A stretch of 64,000 nucleotides of DNA from Gracilaria domingensis (taxonomy: Eukaryota; Rhodophyta; Florideophyceae; Gracilariales; Gracilariaceae): contig VCMS01000172.1 of the NCBI GenBank assembly GCA_022539475.1, positions 1 to 64,000 of the forward strand, in the 5' to 3' direction. The notes under the pieces were generated by a model. It was not told where the DNA came from. It saw only the letters and a list, made by a program, of their open reading frames with translations, and searched no databases. Below, piece by piece: positions 34,068 through 44,499 of the stretch. Each line of letters begins with the position of its first letter. Position 1 is the first letter of the stretch. The translations under genes and the position numbers were made by a program.

Positions 34068-34298
34068 GCAAGTTCGTTCTGTACGATTAGTTAGTATCTT
34101 GTCAAATGTGAATGAAAATCTTTACAAGTTGAATCGCGCCATTAGTTAAGAACAAAGTTAAGAAGTCGTTCGTCTTGGCCTAGAGACCAGAGTGATTTCA
34201 GCCGATTCACCCATATCTGCATGCTGCGCAACCTCTGTCCCGCCGCAGCTCATCGTAGATTCGGCCGCAGCCATTGAAAACGTGCAGTATCCCTGATA

Positions 34299-35580
34299 TC
34301 ACGCTCCTGTGTTTGCCGTAGCAAACTGATTTTGTTTACCACGGGTTTGATGTGATGCGTCTGTTCCAATTGGCATGAGAGATATAAGGCTCTGAGATCT
34401 TCCGTGCGTCGGGACAGGCAGATGAGTATCAGATGTTGATGCTTGATGATGAAACATACCGCCAGCACGTTCTATGCTTCTGGCCCAGCTATTCGCACCA
34501 CCTTCGCCAGCCGTACTACGTGCTCTGGTCGTTCGAGATTGTAACGCCAAAGATGAACCCAGGTTTCCATGGGATGTACCTGTGCGAACTCTACCGCCGT
34601 GGTGAACAAGGTGCTCTGGTAGCGATAGTCTTGCGTTTCCACCGGTCTTTGATGCGGTTTCCCACAAACCGTCCAAAGACCGAGGCATTAGAAACGAGTT
34701 AGAGGCTCCTGGGCGTGTTACAGTGGGACTTGGCAGAGGTCCATTTGGCATCGGTAAACGCATCTGATGGCGTTGCGTGAGATTCGATTGGTTTGAACTT
34801 GTTACCATACGAGCATTAGCTGGTCGTACCCGTAGACTCCCTTCAGGAGTAATGAGAGCAACGCTGGTTGGAGGTGTTCCACCGACGACGGGCAGCGTAC
34901 CTGCAGTGGCAACAACGATCGCTGATGAGCCCTGTCTTCCTCCCATATGAACACTTCCAACTGTCCTGCGACCACTTGTAGCTCCCTGCCTTACTCCTTG
35001 ACCTCGAGTAGTAGCTTTTGGCCACCTTCCAGATGTTCGTATTGATGCTCCTTGAAGACGCATACCTGGCAGTGGTGGTGGAAGGCCTGCTCCTGACATT
35101 GGATGACTTTGGTGAAAAGGATTTGGTACTTGTGAGGCGCCAAAGCGCAACATGGTGTTCCAAGCTCGTTGAATAGGTTGACCTAACATAGTTGGACTTG
35201 CGTTCTCCGGATGATGAAGAACTGGGGTTGTGACGCCACTCACAGATTCTCGCTGAGAAACAGGAACTGGCCCATCGCGAGTCGTGGGTACTGCAGGCGT
35301 ATGTGCCGAGGGAATCCCGTTGATGGCACTCAATTCTATATGCGAAGGGCGTGGATAAACAAACCGGTATGTAGACTGCCCTCCGACGGTTGTTCCCATT
35401 TGAGCTCCATGGCCTGCTTGAAACGGTATCCAAGAAAATGAGAACTGTGCGCGGACCTTATCTGCCAAGTCTATGATTCGCGTGAACGCGGTATCGGCGA
35501 GTCTACCGGCTTCGGACTTAGACCCATGATATCGAACCGCATTATTCTTCAGCAACATCAAGTCAAAACAAAATGCTGAA
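34299..35580 (-). pseudogene. BRWD/PHIP-like: bromodomain C-terminal half and tail
   Basis: This part starts FCFDLMLLKNNAVRYHGSKSEAGRLA, containing the conserved Asn-Ala that binds acetyl-lysine. It runs through the last helix to about 35455, then into a roughly 380-residue low-complexity tail rich in Ser, Thr, Gly, Pro and Arg that ends at 34299. The apparent start within the LTR is an artefact of the insertion. Confidence 0.75.
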
Positions 35581-35844
35581 TGTAACAGGATCGAGAGATC
35601 TGTCTGTAGAAGTGCCAAATGGGCCAGGGACTGTTGAAAGTCGCTGGTGACTGCTTCCCTCCTTCCTCAGAAGGTCAAAGCAAGTCTGGCTCCTTTATTT
35701 ATAGTCTTGCTTGTCGGTTCTCTACAAACGACAAACGTCCCACCAGTGACATTCATCAGAGCAAGATGCTCTGTGACGAGCACTGTGAAGGACGAAGGTG
35801 ACGATAAAGGAGACAGTAGCTCCTTGTGTTACTATTGCGTTACA
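35581..35844 (-). repeat. 3' LTR of Gypsy-3
   Basis: 264 bp, TGTAAC...GTTACA, identical by eye to 40729-40992. It contains on the minus strand CTATAAATAAAGG (around 35693-35703), a TATA box overlapping a possible AATAAA polyadenylation signal. Confidence 0.97.
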
Positions 35845-35872
35845 CTCGCCCCTTCTTTCGCTGAAGATGTCC

Positions 35873-38800
35873 TCATCGAAGCGTGTGTTTTAGAAAGGCT
35901 GCGACTGCTTCTTTGCAGTTTGACAAAGCCGTTCTCGGCAACCATACTGCATCATCGCGGGACTCACCTGCAAACTGCACCAGGTAGAAAACACGGCGGT
36001 TAAACGTCTTGCGGGCAATTACTTCTGCCACTTCTTGTTCCACGGAGCCGTCATTGTCAATCACAACGTCCAACGGGCCCTTGTTGTCGTTGTGATAATG
36101 ACGGAGCTTCGAAACGTGAAAGACGTTATGCGCACGGCGCATGTTGGGAGGCAGCTCAATGCGGTAGGTGACTGGTCCGAGCCTTTCACGAATGGTAAAG
36201 GGGCCAATAAAGCGTGGCTGCCACTTCTTTGGCAATGTGGAGCGGCGAGTCAGTGATAGGTTATCTGCGCGGAGGAGAACCAGAGACCCCGGTTCGAAAG
36301 AAACATCTCGACGAGATCGGTCGGCGTGGTACTTCTGCGTCGCAATTGCGTTTGCGAGGTGTTCGCGAGCTAGAGTAGCCATAGCGTTTCGGTGTTCTAT
36401 ATAATCGATGGCAGCTTGTGATCGATCAGAACAGTGTTCCAAGGAGCGAGTCATAGCCGTATGCGGAATGTACCCGAGTGCGACCTCAAAAGGGGACAGA
36501 CGGGTGCTCGCGTGTCGTGCTGAATTGTACTCGAACTCCAAAGTTGGAAGTATTCTATCCCATGACTTGGGAGATGCTTGCACACAGGAACGGAGCATGG
36601 CCGAGAGTGTTCGAATCATATTCTCTGACTGGCCGTCGGTCTGCGGGTGATCGGTAGAGGATGTGTTATTGCGCACGTTCAGGATCTGAGTGAGGGATTG
36701 CCAGAAGCGGGATGCGACCTTTGGATCGCGGTCTGAGACAAGGGTGTGTGGAACTCCGTGCTTGGAGTAGAGATGGGAGTCGAATAGACGAGCGGTGTCC
36801 TGTGCGGTGGCCGTTTTTCTCGTCGGAATAAATATCGCCATCTTCGAGAGCTTGTCAACCATGACCAAAATGGTATCGAACGCATTGTCGGAAGTTGGTA
36901 GCTCGGTGAGAAAGTCGAACGTAACCACCTCCCAGCAACGGTTAGGTATCGGTAGCGGTTGGAGAAGCCCTTGTGGGGGATGATTTGATGCCTTGTTGCT
37001 CTGGCATTCGCGACAGTTGCGCACATATTTTAGAATATCTCGATACATACGTGGCCAATATACACTTCGCGATGCCGAAAAGTATGTCTTGTCGGCGCCA
37101 ATGTGACCAACTCCGTGGAAGTATTGCGTGAGGTCGTCACGAATATCGCCGGCGGGGATGTAGAGGCGCAGTGAGCCCGTGCCTCTCCAGAAGATAAGAC
37201 CGTTGACAAGTGATAAATTCGTGACGATGCGATGTGCGTACGCGGAGGACGGGCCAGATGTTGTAGAGGAGTCAGACAAGACCTCACGAGCCAAGCGATC
37301 TTCATCGTAGACTGCCCTGACGCGCTGGTGTAGATTAGGAAATGTCGCAGTCAGCGAGTGCAGCTGCGGAGGAACATGATCAGGGCGGCGGCTGAGGGCG
37401 TCGGGGACTATGTTGCGTCTGCCAGGGACGTGGATGACGTCGAAACTATGTTCTTGGATTTCATCAAGCCACCGACACTGTCGCCCTGTAAGCTTCGGTT
37501 TGGACTGAAGGTAACGGATGGGGTCGTGATCGGTCTGGAGCAGGAAGCGACGACCACGGAGATATGGGCCCCACACGCGCAGGGCGATCATGACAGCAAG
37601 GAGCTCCTGATCGCCGGTATCCCAATTGTTTTCGGCGGGTGACAATCGGTGTGACAGATACGCGACGGGATGTCCGTCTTGCGACAGCGTGGCGCCAACA
37701 GCGTGCTTGGAAGCGTCTGTGGCAAGCACGAACTGTTTCGACGGATCAGGATGGGCCAAGACGGGTGCGGAAGTTAGGGCTGCCTTGATTCGGTCGAAGG
37801 CCGACTGCTGCGTAGGCTTCCACTCGAAATGATGTGAGCGGAGCAAGTCGGTCAACGGCTGTATGATTGCAGCGTATCCCTGCACGAAGCGGCGATAAAA
37901 GTTCGTAAGACGAACAAATTGTTGGATGTGCTTCAGCGTAGACGGAATAGGCCATTCGCGGACAGAACGGACGAGTCGATCCTGAGCGGAGACTCCTTTG
38001 TCCGATACTGTAAAGCCCAGAAATTCCACTTCGCGAACGCCGAACACACATTTGCTGAGCTTCGCGTAGAGACGGTGTTTTCGTAAGGCGAAAAGCATCT
38101 CACGTAGATGACGTTTGTGCTCCTCGACGGACTTGCTGTAGATTAGAACGTCGTCGATGTAGAGCACGAGACATTCTCCATTCAGATGACGGAGGGCTGA
38201 TGCAATGAGGCGAGAGAAGGCAGCCGGGGCGTTGCAGAGCCCGAAGCAGAGCACACGCCATTCGAAGGAACCGAAGCGCGTTCTGATGGCGGTCTTGTGG
38301 CAGTCCTCCTCCTTGATTCGCATTTGGTGATATGCGCCTACAAGGTCAATCTGAGAGAAGATGGTAGAGCCTGCGACCTGATCCAGAGCCTCATCGATTA
38401 GCGGTAGAGGCGTGGCGTCTGGAATCGTTATGCGATTGAGTGCACGGTAGTCGCATACGAGGCGCAGCTGTCCAGACTTCTTTCGAACGAAAAAGACTGG
38501 AGCTCCGAACGGTGACGATGACGGTCGAATGAGTCCTTTCCGAAGGAGCTCTTCCAAGGTGTTGCGGAGCATGTTGAGCTCTTCATGTGAGAGCCTGATC
38601 ACAGGACGCACAGGTGGTGGTTGTCCTGGAAGTAGGTTGATTTCGAAATCGTGTTCTCGCTGAGGAGGGAGTTCCGCCGGTAGTTCTTCTTTAAATACGT
38701 CCGCGAATTCGTCGACGATTGGTGCCAGCTCGGTGTGGCATTCGACGGACGAGGAAGGAGCAGAGGGAGGCTGCAAACGGAGTGCGTACAGTTCGCAGCT

Positions 38801-39424
38801 CTGCTGTTTCACAAGGCGACGGAGACGTTTGTACGTAATGGTGGGCACCGTTGGCTTCATTGCAGTCTTCGCGGATGCAGTCTGGGAGCGAGGTAGCACT
38901 TTCATGAGACAACCATCAGCGCGCCTGATGGTTAGGCTATACGCCTTCCAGTCGACATTCGGGCAAACTGTGCGAAGCCATTGGCGACCGACAGTGATGA
39001 GGGGCAGTCCGTTGTCTGAATCGTTCATGTCGATGACGTATACGGAGACGGGGACTGACTCATCCAGTAGAGAAATTGATGTTCGTGCCTGGTAGAGGAT
39101 GGGCACGAAAGAGTTGTTGCCAAGTTCGGTATGAGAGAATTCGGGGGGCTCGAGAAGGAGATTGCACTTTCGTGCAGTGTTCGGAGAGACAAAGGCATGA
39201 GACGCTCCGGGATCCAAATGGAATGCCACTGTGTGTCCATTGAGCGAGCCTGAGTAGATCATCTCGCCGACCGGTTCAGTGTCGATGGCAGAGAGACGAA
39301 TGGGCCATCGAGCACTGCGTGAGACCGCACAGGTGTGCGGCAGGCTTAGTTTTTTGCACGATTGCGCTGGTGAGCCGAGGCGCCAGCCACCGTCGTGCGA
39401 CAGGGGTGACCTGGGTCGCTCCAC
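35873..39424 (-). CDS. pol: Gypsy-3 Pol, up to 1183 aa
   Basis: The true Pol begins by -1 frameshifting at about 39350. Domains in order: protease with DPGAS in place of the usual DTG/DSG; RT (PFGAPVFFVRKKSGQLRLVCDYR shortened: key FVRKKSG, CDYRALNRIT, catalytic VLYIDDVLIYSKS); RNase H (VLATDASKHAVGATLS, TGDQELLAVMIAL); integrase with HHCC zinc finger (HGVGHIGADKT...CRECQ) and DDE residues in VTFDFLTEL, LVSDRDPKV and TDGQSENMIRTL; and a C-terminal chromodomain (EVAEVIARKTFNRRVFYLVQ). It ends in TGA. No lesion is visible, so it may be active. Confidence 0.95.
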   Translation of the reverse strand: MERPRSPLSHDGGWRLGSPAQSCKKLSLPHTCAVSRSARWPIRLSAIDTEPVGEMIYSGSLNGHTVAFHLDPGASHAFVSPNTARKCNLLLEPPEFSHTELGNNSFVPILYQARTSISLLDESVPVSVYVIDMNDSDNGLPLITVGRQWLRTVCPNVDWKAYSLTIRRADGCLMKVLPRSQTASAKTAMKPTVPTITYKRLRRLVKQQSCELYALRLQPPSAPSSSVECHTELAPIVDEFADVFKEELPAELPPQREHDFEINLLPGQPPPVRPVIRLSHEELNMLRNTLEELLRKGLIRPSSSPFGAPVFFVRKKSGQLRLVCDYRALNRITIPDATPLPLIDEALDQVAGSTIFSQIDLVGAYHQMRIKEEDCHKTAIRTRFGSFEWRVLCFGLCNAPAAFSRLIASALRHLNGECLVLYIDDVLIYSKSVEEHKRHLREMLFALRKHRLYAKLSKCVFGVREVEFLGFTVSDKGVSAQDRLVRSVREWPIPSTLKHIQQFVRLTNFYRRFVQGYAAIIQPLTDLLRSHHFEWKPTQQSAFDRIKAALTSAPVLAHPDPSKQFVLATDASKHAVGATLSQDGHPVAYLSHRLSPAENNWDTGDQELLAVMIALRVWGPYLRGRRFLLQTDHDPIRYLQSKPKLTGRQCRWLDEIQEHSFDVIHVPGRRNIVPDALSRRPDHVPPQLHSLTATFPNLHQRVRAVYDEDRLAREVLSDSSTTSGPSSAYAHRIVTNLSLVNGLIFWRGTGSLRLYIPAGDIRDDLTQYFHGVGHIGADKTYFSASRSVYWPRMYRDILKYVRNCRECQSNKASNHPPQGLLQPLPIPNRCWEVVTFDFLTELPTSDNAFDTILVMVDKLSKMAIFIPTRKTATAQDTARLFDSHLYSKHGVPHTLVSDRDPKVASRFWQSLTQILNVRNNTSSTDHPQTDGQSENMIRTLSAMLRSCVQASPKSWDRILPTLEFEYNSARHASTRLSPFEVALGYIPHTAMTRSLEHCSDRSQAAIDYIEHRNAMATLAREHLANAIATQKYHADRSRRDVSFEPGSLVLLRADNLSLTRRSTLPKKWQPRFIGPFTIRERLGPVTYRIELPPNMRRAHNVFHVSKLRHYHNDNKGPLDVVIDNDGSVEQEVAEVIARKTFNRRVFYLVQFAGESRDDAVWLPRTALSNCKEAVAAFLKHTLR

Positions 39425-40656
39425 GGACCCTTACCACATTTCATGCAGCGGTCGTGTGCCCTGTAGATGGTGTTCTCCAGCGAGTTGCGGGGGTCAGCGG
39501 GACCCCAACACTCAACAGAAAGATCCTTCCCAATGATAGAGGGGTCCGTCTGCCTGGAGGACTTCGACGAGCGGTCTTTCCCCTTTCCATGCCGATTCTT
39601 CGAGGAAGAGCCCTCGGAGTTGTCGCTCCACTTCTCGGAGATGTATAGAGTTCGCACAAAATTGTATACATCGGACATGTGAGCGGGGTTTCCATCCGGG
39701 AAACGGACAGAGAGCTTCTTCTTGAACAGAAGTGGAAGGCTGAGCTGGAAGAATGTGAATGCCTCAGTGACAGGGGTGTCACATATGTCTACCAACTCAC
39801 GGAATTTGGTGATATGCTTCTCAAGAGGACCATCCTTATACTTCAGGCGGATCAGGTTGACACGAGCCGAAGCTTTCTCGTTTGCAGGGACGAATTCGCT
39901 CAGCATGGCTTCCTGTAACTCGTCGAGATTATCGAAGAAATGTCCCTCACGAGTCAATCTGCTGAACCAACTGTCTGCATTGTCTTTAAGTAGACACGTT
40001 GCCACATGGACCTCCTGAGCTGCGCTGACCGTAGGGCAGAGACCGGTCACTTTGCGAATCCCAGAAATGAAGGAACGGACCTTGATTGAAGTTCGCTCAC
40101 TGTCTTGACCGTGATATGACGAGAAGTTTGCAGACTTCAGTACCTGCAGCATTGACGTAGTAGTATCTGAGGAAACCGGGGCTGGGGCTGGAAATTGCTG
40201 CGGAAGATTAGCAGGGGCAGAAGGGGCGATACGGTCGCTCGGTTGTTGTAGAGGCTCTGAAGTAGGCTGCGGAGGATGCGGTGGCGAAAGTTCAAGTCGA
40301 GACTGAAGGGCTTGGATCTGGGAGACAACCATCGACATAGTCTGCTGCTGCTCTTGTATCATTGCCAAGAGAACTTCGGCGTGCGGAACTACAGTGCCTT
40401 GGTTGGGATTCGAGTCGACTTGAGCGGTATTTCCAGAGGTAAGTGCTGGGGACGTGTTCTGGAAGGGCGCGGGCGGGACAGAAGGCTGAGTGCCGGCTGG
40501 GCCGGAATGCGGCGGAGAAGTCGGACCTGGGGAGGCGTGGACGGGGTGCGGCGATGGCTGTGCATTAGACTGAACCGAATGAACACCGGAACTTCGAGAA
40601 GACGGGGCGGGTGTAGTAACGCGCTTCCCCAACTTTGATTGACAAGCCAAGGGCAT
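39346..40656 (-). CDS. gag: Gypsy-3 Gag, 436 aa
   Basis: The N-terminal third is Pro/Ser/Gln-rich. The retrotransposon gag domain is at about residues 195-330 (VATCLLKDNADSWFSRLTREG, then EKHITKFRELVDIC). A single zinc knuckle CMKCGKGPWSDPGHPC is at about 405-420. The frame ends in TAA (39346-39348) directly after a slippery heptamer. Start ATG 40656 lies 73 bases inside the 5' LTR. Confidence 0.93.
   Translation of the reverse strand: MPLACQSKLGKRVTTPAPSSRSSGVHSVQSNAQPSPHPVHASPGPTSPPHSGPAGTQPSVPPAPFQNTSPALTSGNTAQVDSNPNQGTVVPHAEVLLAMIQEQQQTMSMVVSQIQALQSRLELSPPHPPQPTSEPLQQPSDRIAPSAPANLPQQFPAPAPVSSDTTTSMLQVLKSANFSSYHGQDSERTSIKVRSFISGIRKVTGLCPTVSAAQEVHVATCLLKDNADSWFSRLTREGHFFDNLDELQEAMLSEFVPANEKASARVNLIRLKYKDGPLEKHITKFRELVDICDTPVTEAFTFFQLSLPLLFKKKLSVRFPDGNPAHMSDVYNFVRTLYISEKWSDNSEGSSSKNRHGKGKDRSSKSSRQTDPSIIGKDLSVECWGPADPRNSLENTIYRAHDRCMKCGKGPWSDPGHPCRTTVAGASAHQRNRAKN
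39349..39355 (-). promoter_or_regulatory. Programmed -1 frameshift site between gag and pol
   Basis: On the minus strand the gag frame ends GC-A-AAA-AAC-TAA. A AAA AAC is the canonical X XXY YYZ slippery heptamer in the correct register, immediately before the gag stop. Pol is open in the -1 frame through this site (CKKLSLPHT). Slippage would produce Gag-Pol. The downstream stimulatory structure was not worked out. Confidence 0.8.
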
Positions 40657-40713
40657 CCTGGATGAAGCAGTGGGACGGACCCAACGAGTTGTTCCAGCGG
40701 TGAGGAACGTAGA

Positions 40714-40726
40714 GTAGATGCTACCA
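40714..40726 (-). promoter_or_regulatory. Primer-binding site of Gypsy-3
   Basis: On the minus strand TGGTAGCATCTAC starts two bases after the 5' LTR. The TGGTAGC start resembles the site used with initiator tRNA-Met by yeast Ty elements, but later bases differ, so the tRNA is uncertain. Confidence 0.6.
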
Positions 40727-40728
40727 AT

Positions 40729-40992
40729 TGTAACAGGATCGAGAGATCTGTCTGTAGAAGTGCCAAATGGGCCAGGGACTGTTGAAAGTCGCTGGTGACT
40801 GCTTCCCTCCTTCCTCAGAAGGTCAAAGCAAGTCTGGCTCCTTTATTTATAGTCTTGCTTGTCGGTTCTCTACAAACGACAAACGTCCCACCAGTGACAT
40901 TCATCAGAGCAAGATGCTCTGTGACGAGCACTGTGAAGGACGAAGGTGACGATAAAGGAGACAGTAGCTCCTTGTGTTACTATTGCGTTACA
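40729..40992 (-). repeat. 5' LTR and promoter of Gypsy-3
   Basis: 264 bp, partner of 35581-35844. On the minus strand TATAAATAAAG at 40841-40851 is the probable core promoter for the genomic transcript. Confidence 0.97.
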
Positions 40993-41275
40993 CTGAATAA
41001 TGCCGATAATACCCGGTGCACAGACGAACAAGGACAGTGTTGAGATCCATTGGGCATGGAATCGTCACACAATAATCAGGGGCAAACGCAAGAGATATGG
41101 TTGTTTCTAACCACAACCGCTGAGCTCTCAAGTCTGATTCACTCTGCTTCATCCCTTCCAGTTCTCTTGCAATGGCAGGGAACAAACAAGGCTCCACTGT
41201 GGACGCTTTGAATGCGCTTCCATAGTGGTGGTGCACACTCTTTGACCCTTCTAGCAAATCAAGTGGTTCCAACTC
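40993..41275 (-). pseudogene. BRWD/PHIP-like: bromodomain, N-terminal half
   Basis: The frame reads DYCVTIPCPMDLNTVLVRLCTGYYRHYS, the ZA-loop PMDL and helix A of a bromodomain (acetyl-lysine reader). It is broken by Gypsy-3 after Ser. Joining 40993 to 35575 and keeping one CTGAA gives an in-frame continuation, AFCFDLMLLKNNA. Confidence 0.85.
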
Positions 41276-41905
41276 TCATGGAGACACAAGATCCAAATTT
41301 TCTTTCTCCCGACCACTTTCATTATCGTATTCAACTTCGATCGAATTCCACATAGTGGTACGAAGAGTTGACTTCACAGATATCACCTTGCCCGTATAAT
41401 ACTGCCATGCCTTGTCCTCGTGTAAGAAAAGAATCCGAAAAGGGTCCAAAGGTTTCCATGTACGGCTCAGAGCAGCAATAACTCGGTTAGTCAAAACAAG
41501 GTATTCAGGAACATCAACAGGAAAATATGAAAGAACAAAGGCAGCTGATTGCCCAGAGCGCCGCCGTGGAGGAGATAACAGTTGCAGCGTGAGGATCACT
41601 TTTGTCTTCGGCTTCACAACACTTCCATCTGGTTGTCTTTTCCCACCTCTTCTAGAACCTACACTTCTCCCTTTGGGCGCAAGAAGTGTCGGAAAGTCAA
41701 ACTGCAGGTCCACAACATGGAAATGAAGAAGCACTTCGTCCTTCGCCAACAAATTTCCGTCGAGAACTTCTAATCCCTTCTTTTTGTAGTCCGCTCTTTC
41801 CAACTGCGGATCTTAACCGGAAGACCTTGACACCTCCATCGCTTTTAAATGGCCTCCAGGGAAATACATTACATCATCTCCAAGCGGTGGAACGTATGTA
41901 TATGG
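41276..41905 (-). pseudogene. BRWD/PHIP-like: cryptic Tudor segment
   Basis: The frame reads YVPPLGDDVMYFPGGHLKAMEV, matching the start of the PHIP cryptic Tudor domain. After an in-frame TAA it continues with VILTLQLLSP, DVPEYLVL and AWQYYTGKVISV...VEYDNESG. It stops at a TGA (41276-41278) standing exactly where the family has Trp in SPW-x-x-EP (here LVSP, stop, ELEPLD). A TGG-to-TGA change is the simplest cause. The frame then runs on into the bromodomain. Confidence 0.75.
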
Positions 41906-42218
41906 CGTTTAAGTTGACCTTAGCCATGTCGAAGCTTCCAAAGACTTGATGCCATTTTCTGGTGCCCCAGCTACCCGCTCTTTACACAACATAAGGTCCT
42001 CGCTCTTTGACTTTCTTCTGGTGGGTCTCATTCGCAGACCAGAAGCTCTCCTGGGGTCCATTGTTAGAGTTGGGTGAGCTCTGGTTTGCGAGAGGTGTCG
42101 GCCTCTTGTAACTCGTACATCTGTATTGTACTTGTGTGGACGCGTTGTACGCTCTGCGCATATGCGTATCATGACAGTACAGCGATGAACTGTGCTCACC
42201 TCCTTAGGACTCGGGCGC

Positions 42219-43423
42219 TCACCATCGCTTTCGCCCGCGTCCGCAATTGGACTCAGCGACAATATGACGTTCTACAAATGTGCATAAATACCCCCCCGGT
42301 TTGGCTCGGACGGTGACCAAGAGGAGGAAAAACACACAGACGTCAGCCGAAGCACTACCGCCGCGTAGTAAATCAATTCTGTTTACATTGTTCTGTCCCC
42401 TGTCGTCCCCATTTTCCATTTCCATCCTCTTGTTATAACGTTTGTCAGGGTCGCCGCTGGAATAACATTCATTGCTATTTTCCGATGATTGCCTCCGTCT
42501 CCTGTTCTTGTGATATCGCTCATTGCGTTGTGCCTCCAAAATCTTATGTTCTCGCTGCGCAACTTCGTCTATGTCAACCACATGATCAAATTTCTCTATC
42601 GGATCGCCATTACTGACACCATTTCTTGTTCTTTCACGCCGTTGTCGCCGTGTAAGGCGAGCTGGGAAGTCTGATAGTACGCTCTTGTCATTCCTTTCAG
42701 TTTTGTTGGCATTCCGTACCTCCGAGTCTTTGATATCACAGTGGGGAGAACCTTCCACAAAAGAACGATTTTGCATTTGCTCTTGAGGGAAAGTTCGGCT
42801 CCGTGAATCCGGATGTGGAATTGAAGGCCGTGGCCGGAAACAGCTAGCACTATCTCCTTGATGGTCTTCAATAGGTTTAAACACAGCCTCATTGGCTCCC
42901 GTCTTGTCGACTCTTTCGCTCGTAAAAGAAGGATTATGTGGAACTTTGGACACCACGTTACCACCAGCTTCTGTTTGATTGACGCGTCAGTAGCATGATC
43001 CAACGCTTTGAGACCCTCTCAAATGGGTTCGTTCTTGACGTAACGCCCCTGTGTGTGACTCTGCTGCGTAATCTATGGCTCGAAGACGGTGGCTATCTCC
43101 TGACCCTCCTAATCGCGTTTGAGAAGGGGCGATTCCAGTGCATGTACGCATTCTTCTTTTTCAATTTTGAGCAGATGCACCGATGAGCACTGGTGCAGAA
43201 CTCAAATTCCACAGGGCTCCTCGAAGTGAATGGGAATCTCCATTCTGTGGAGAGCTCTGCAACTCCTCATCACCTTCAGGCCGTTTACGAAACGCAGGAC
43301 GTCCTTCCGGTTTTTCTGTCTCTCCAGTAACGTGAAATACTGGTCCTTGCTCATCATTGAGGTTAGAATCACCAGTATGACCCACATTACTGAAAACTTC
43401 AGACCCACATCTTTTGCTACCCA
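42219..43423 (-). pseudogene. BRWD/PHIP-like: charged linker, domain not recognised
   Basis: Frames 43427-43161 and 42956-42219 are Arg/Glu/Asn-rich (RRQRRERTRNG, KILEAQRNERYHKNRRRRQ) with no fold I can name. They lie between the acidic tract and the Tudor segment, so they are probably linker. The junctions between the frames are not clean. Confidence 0.4.
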
Positions 43424-44182
43424 TCAAATCCCCTCATTTGGAGAATGCAAAACGTCCTTTCTACCGCCCTGAGAAGACGCACGTCGCTTTCGCATTGTTC
43501 TTCGTGATTGAGGTCTAACGCATTCTGAGGACTCGTTTCTGCTCTCATTCGTAGAAGTTCTTCGCCTTTTCCTACGCACTGGTCGCATCTCAAATTCTTC
43601 TTCATTCTCTTCATCGTCATGCATTCATTCATCAGCATCATCGTCATCATCATCGTCGTCAGAAGAGGAAGACGAGTCAGAGTCATCAGACAGGTAGGCA
43701 TCGCCGTCAAAATCTTCATCCGAGTCCTCGTACTCCGAATCAGGGGCTTCAAAATCGCGGAGCGGGACGCCCACAACACCATCCGCTCTCTCAAGGGCAA
43801 CTCGTTCTCGCTTCATAATCATTCGTCTTCGCGTATTCCTCGCTTCTCTCAGCAACCTCTTCTCTTCTTTCCCCTGGTTCTCTCGAAACTCCTTTGCGCG
43901 CTTCAATAACGCATCGCAGTTAGGATCCCGGGCATAGTTCGTTGACTTAAACGTGACAGACGGTTGCTGAGCAGTATTCTCCGCCTTGTCTCGAACATTA
44001 CCCAGCTGCAACCAAATCTGAGGTGCGTTAGGCTGTAGCTCTGGAGGATGTGGTCGCAGCTCTTTGTGTTGAGATCTATCGCTAGATCGGCACTGATCCC
44101 GCAGTGGGACTAGGCAGAAACAGCACAGTCCGGTGTCGCGGCCTGCGGGTGGGCTGTTCGGACGGACGTAGCTGAGACGCAC
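43424..44182 (-). pseudogene. BRWD/PHIP-like: acidic and basic middle region
   Basis: One frame runs through charged helices (LLKRAKEFRENQGKEEKRLLREARNT shortened here: the segment is Arg/Glu-rich), then a long Asp/Ser/Glu tract around 43740-43630. It meets an in-frame TGA at 43625-43627 and continues in the same frame with HDDEENEEEFEMRPVRRKRRR to 43424. Such acidic and then basic stretches lie between WD40 and bromodomains in this family. Upstream at 44150-44290 are imperfect duplications of ACTTACGGCCCTGCG. Confidence 0.6.
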
Positions 44183-44499
44183 AGTGGCGGCCCGCCGGTG
44201 GGCTGCATGTGCAACGCAACTTACGGCCCTGCGGGGAGCTGCGTCGCGTTTGCGGACTTACGGCCCTGCGTAGGGCTGCGTCGCGCTCGGTCAAAGACCG
44301 TCGTAAAGCTGTCGTTTACTGAGTAGGTAGATTGAATACGATAGCATAGTGACCACTAGACTAAACAGGACTTCTACCGATTCAGATCTAAGTACTACTG
44401 CGCCGGCGGCGGCGGCGGCGGCTAGCGCGACCGTCGACAACGGCGCATACAGCGCTTTAGCCGCCGTCGTCGAACACGGCGCAGGATGTCTGGAGTCCC

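Larger units (their letters stand above)
35581..40992 (-). mobile_element. Gypsy-3: intact full-length chromovirus retrotransposon, 5.4 kb
   Basis: Two 264-bp LTRs (35581-35844 and 40729-40992), identical by eye, begin TGTAAC and end GTTACA. They are flanked by a perfect 5-bp duplication CTGAA (35576-35580 and 40993-40997). Gag (436 aa) and Pol (1183 aa) are both uninterrupted, in the order PR-RT-RH-IN-chromodomain. A polypurine tract (minus strand GAAAGAAGGGGCGAG) precedes the 3' LTR. Identical LTRs mean a very recent insertion. It is a different lineage from Gypsy-1 and Gypsy-2 (shorter, with different LTR and protease motif). Confidence 0.97.
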
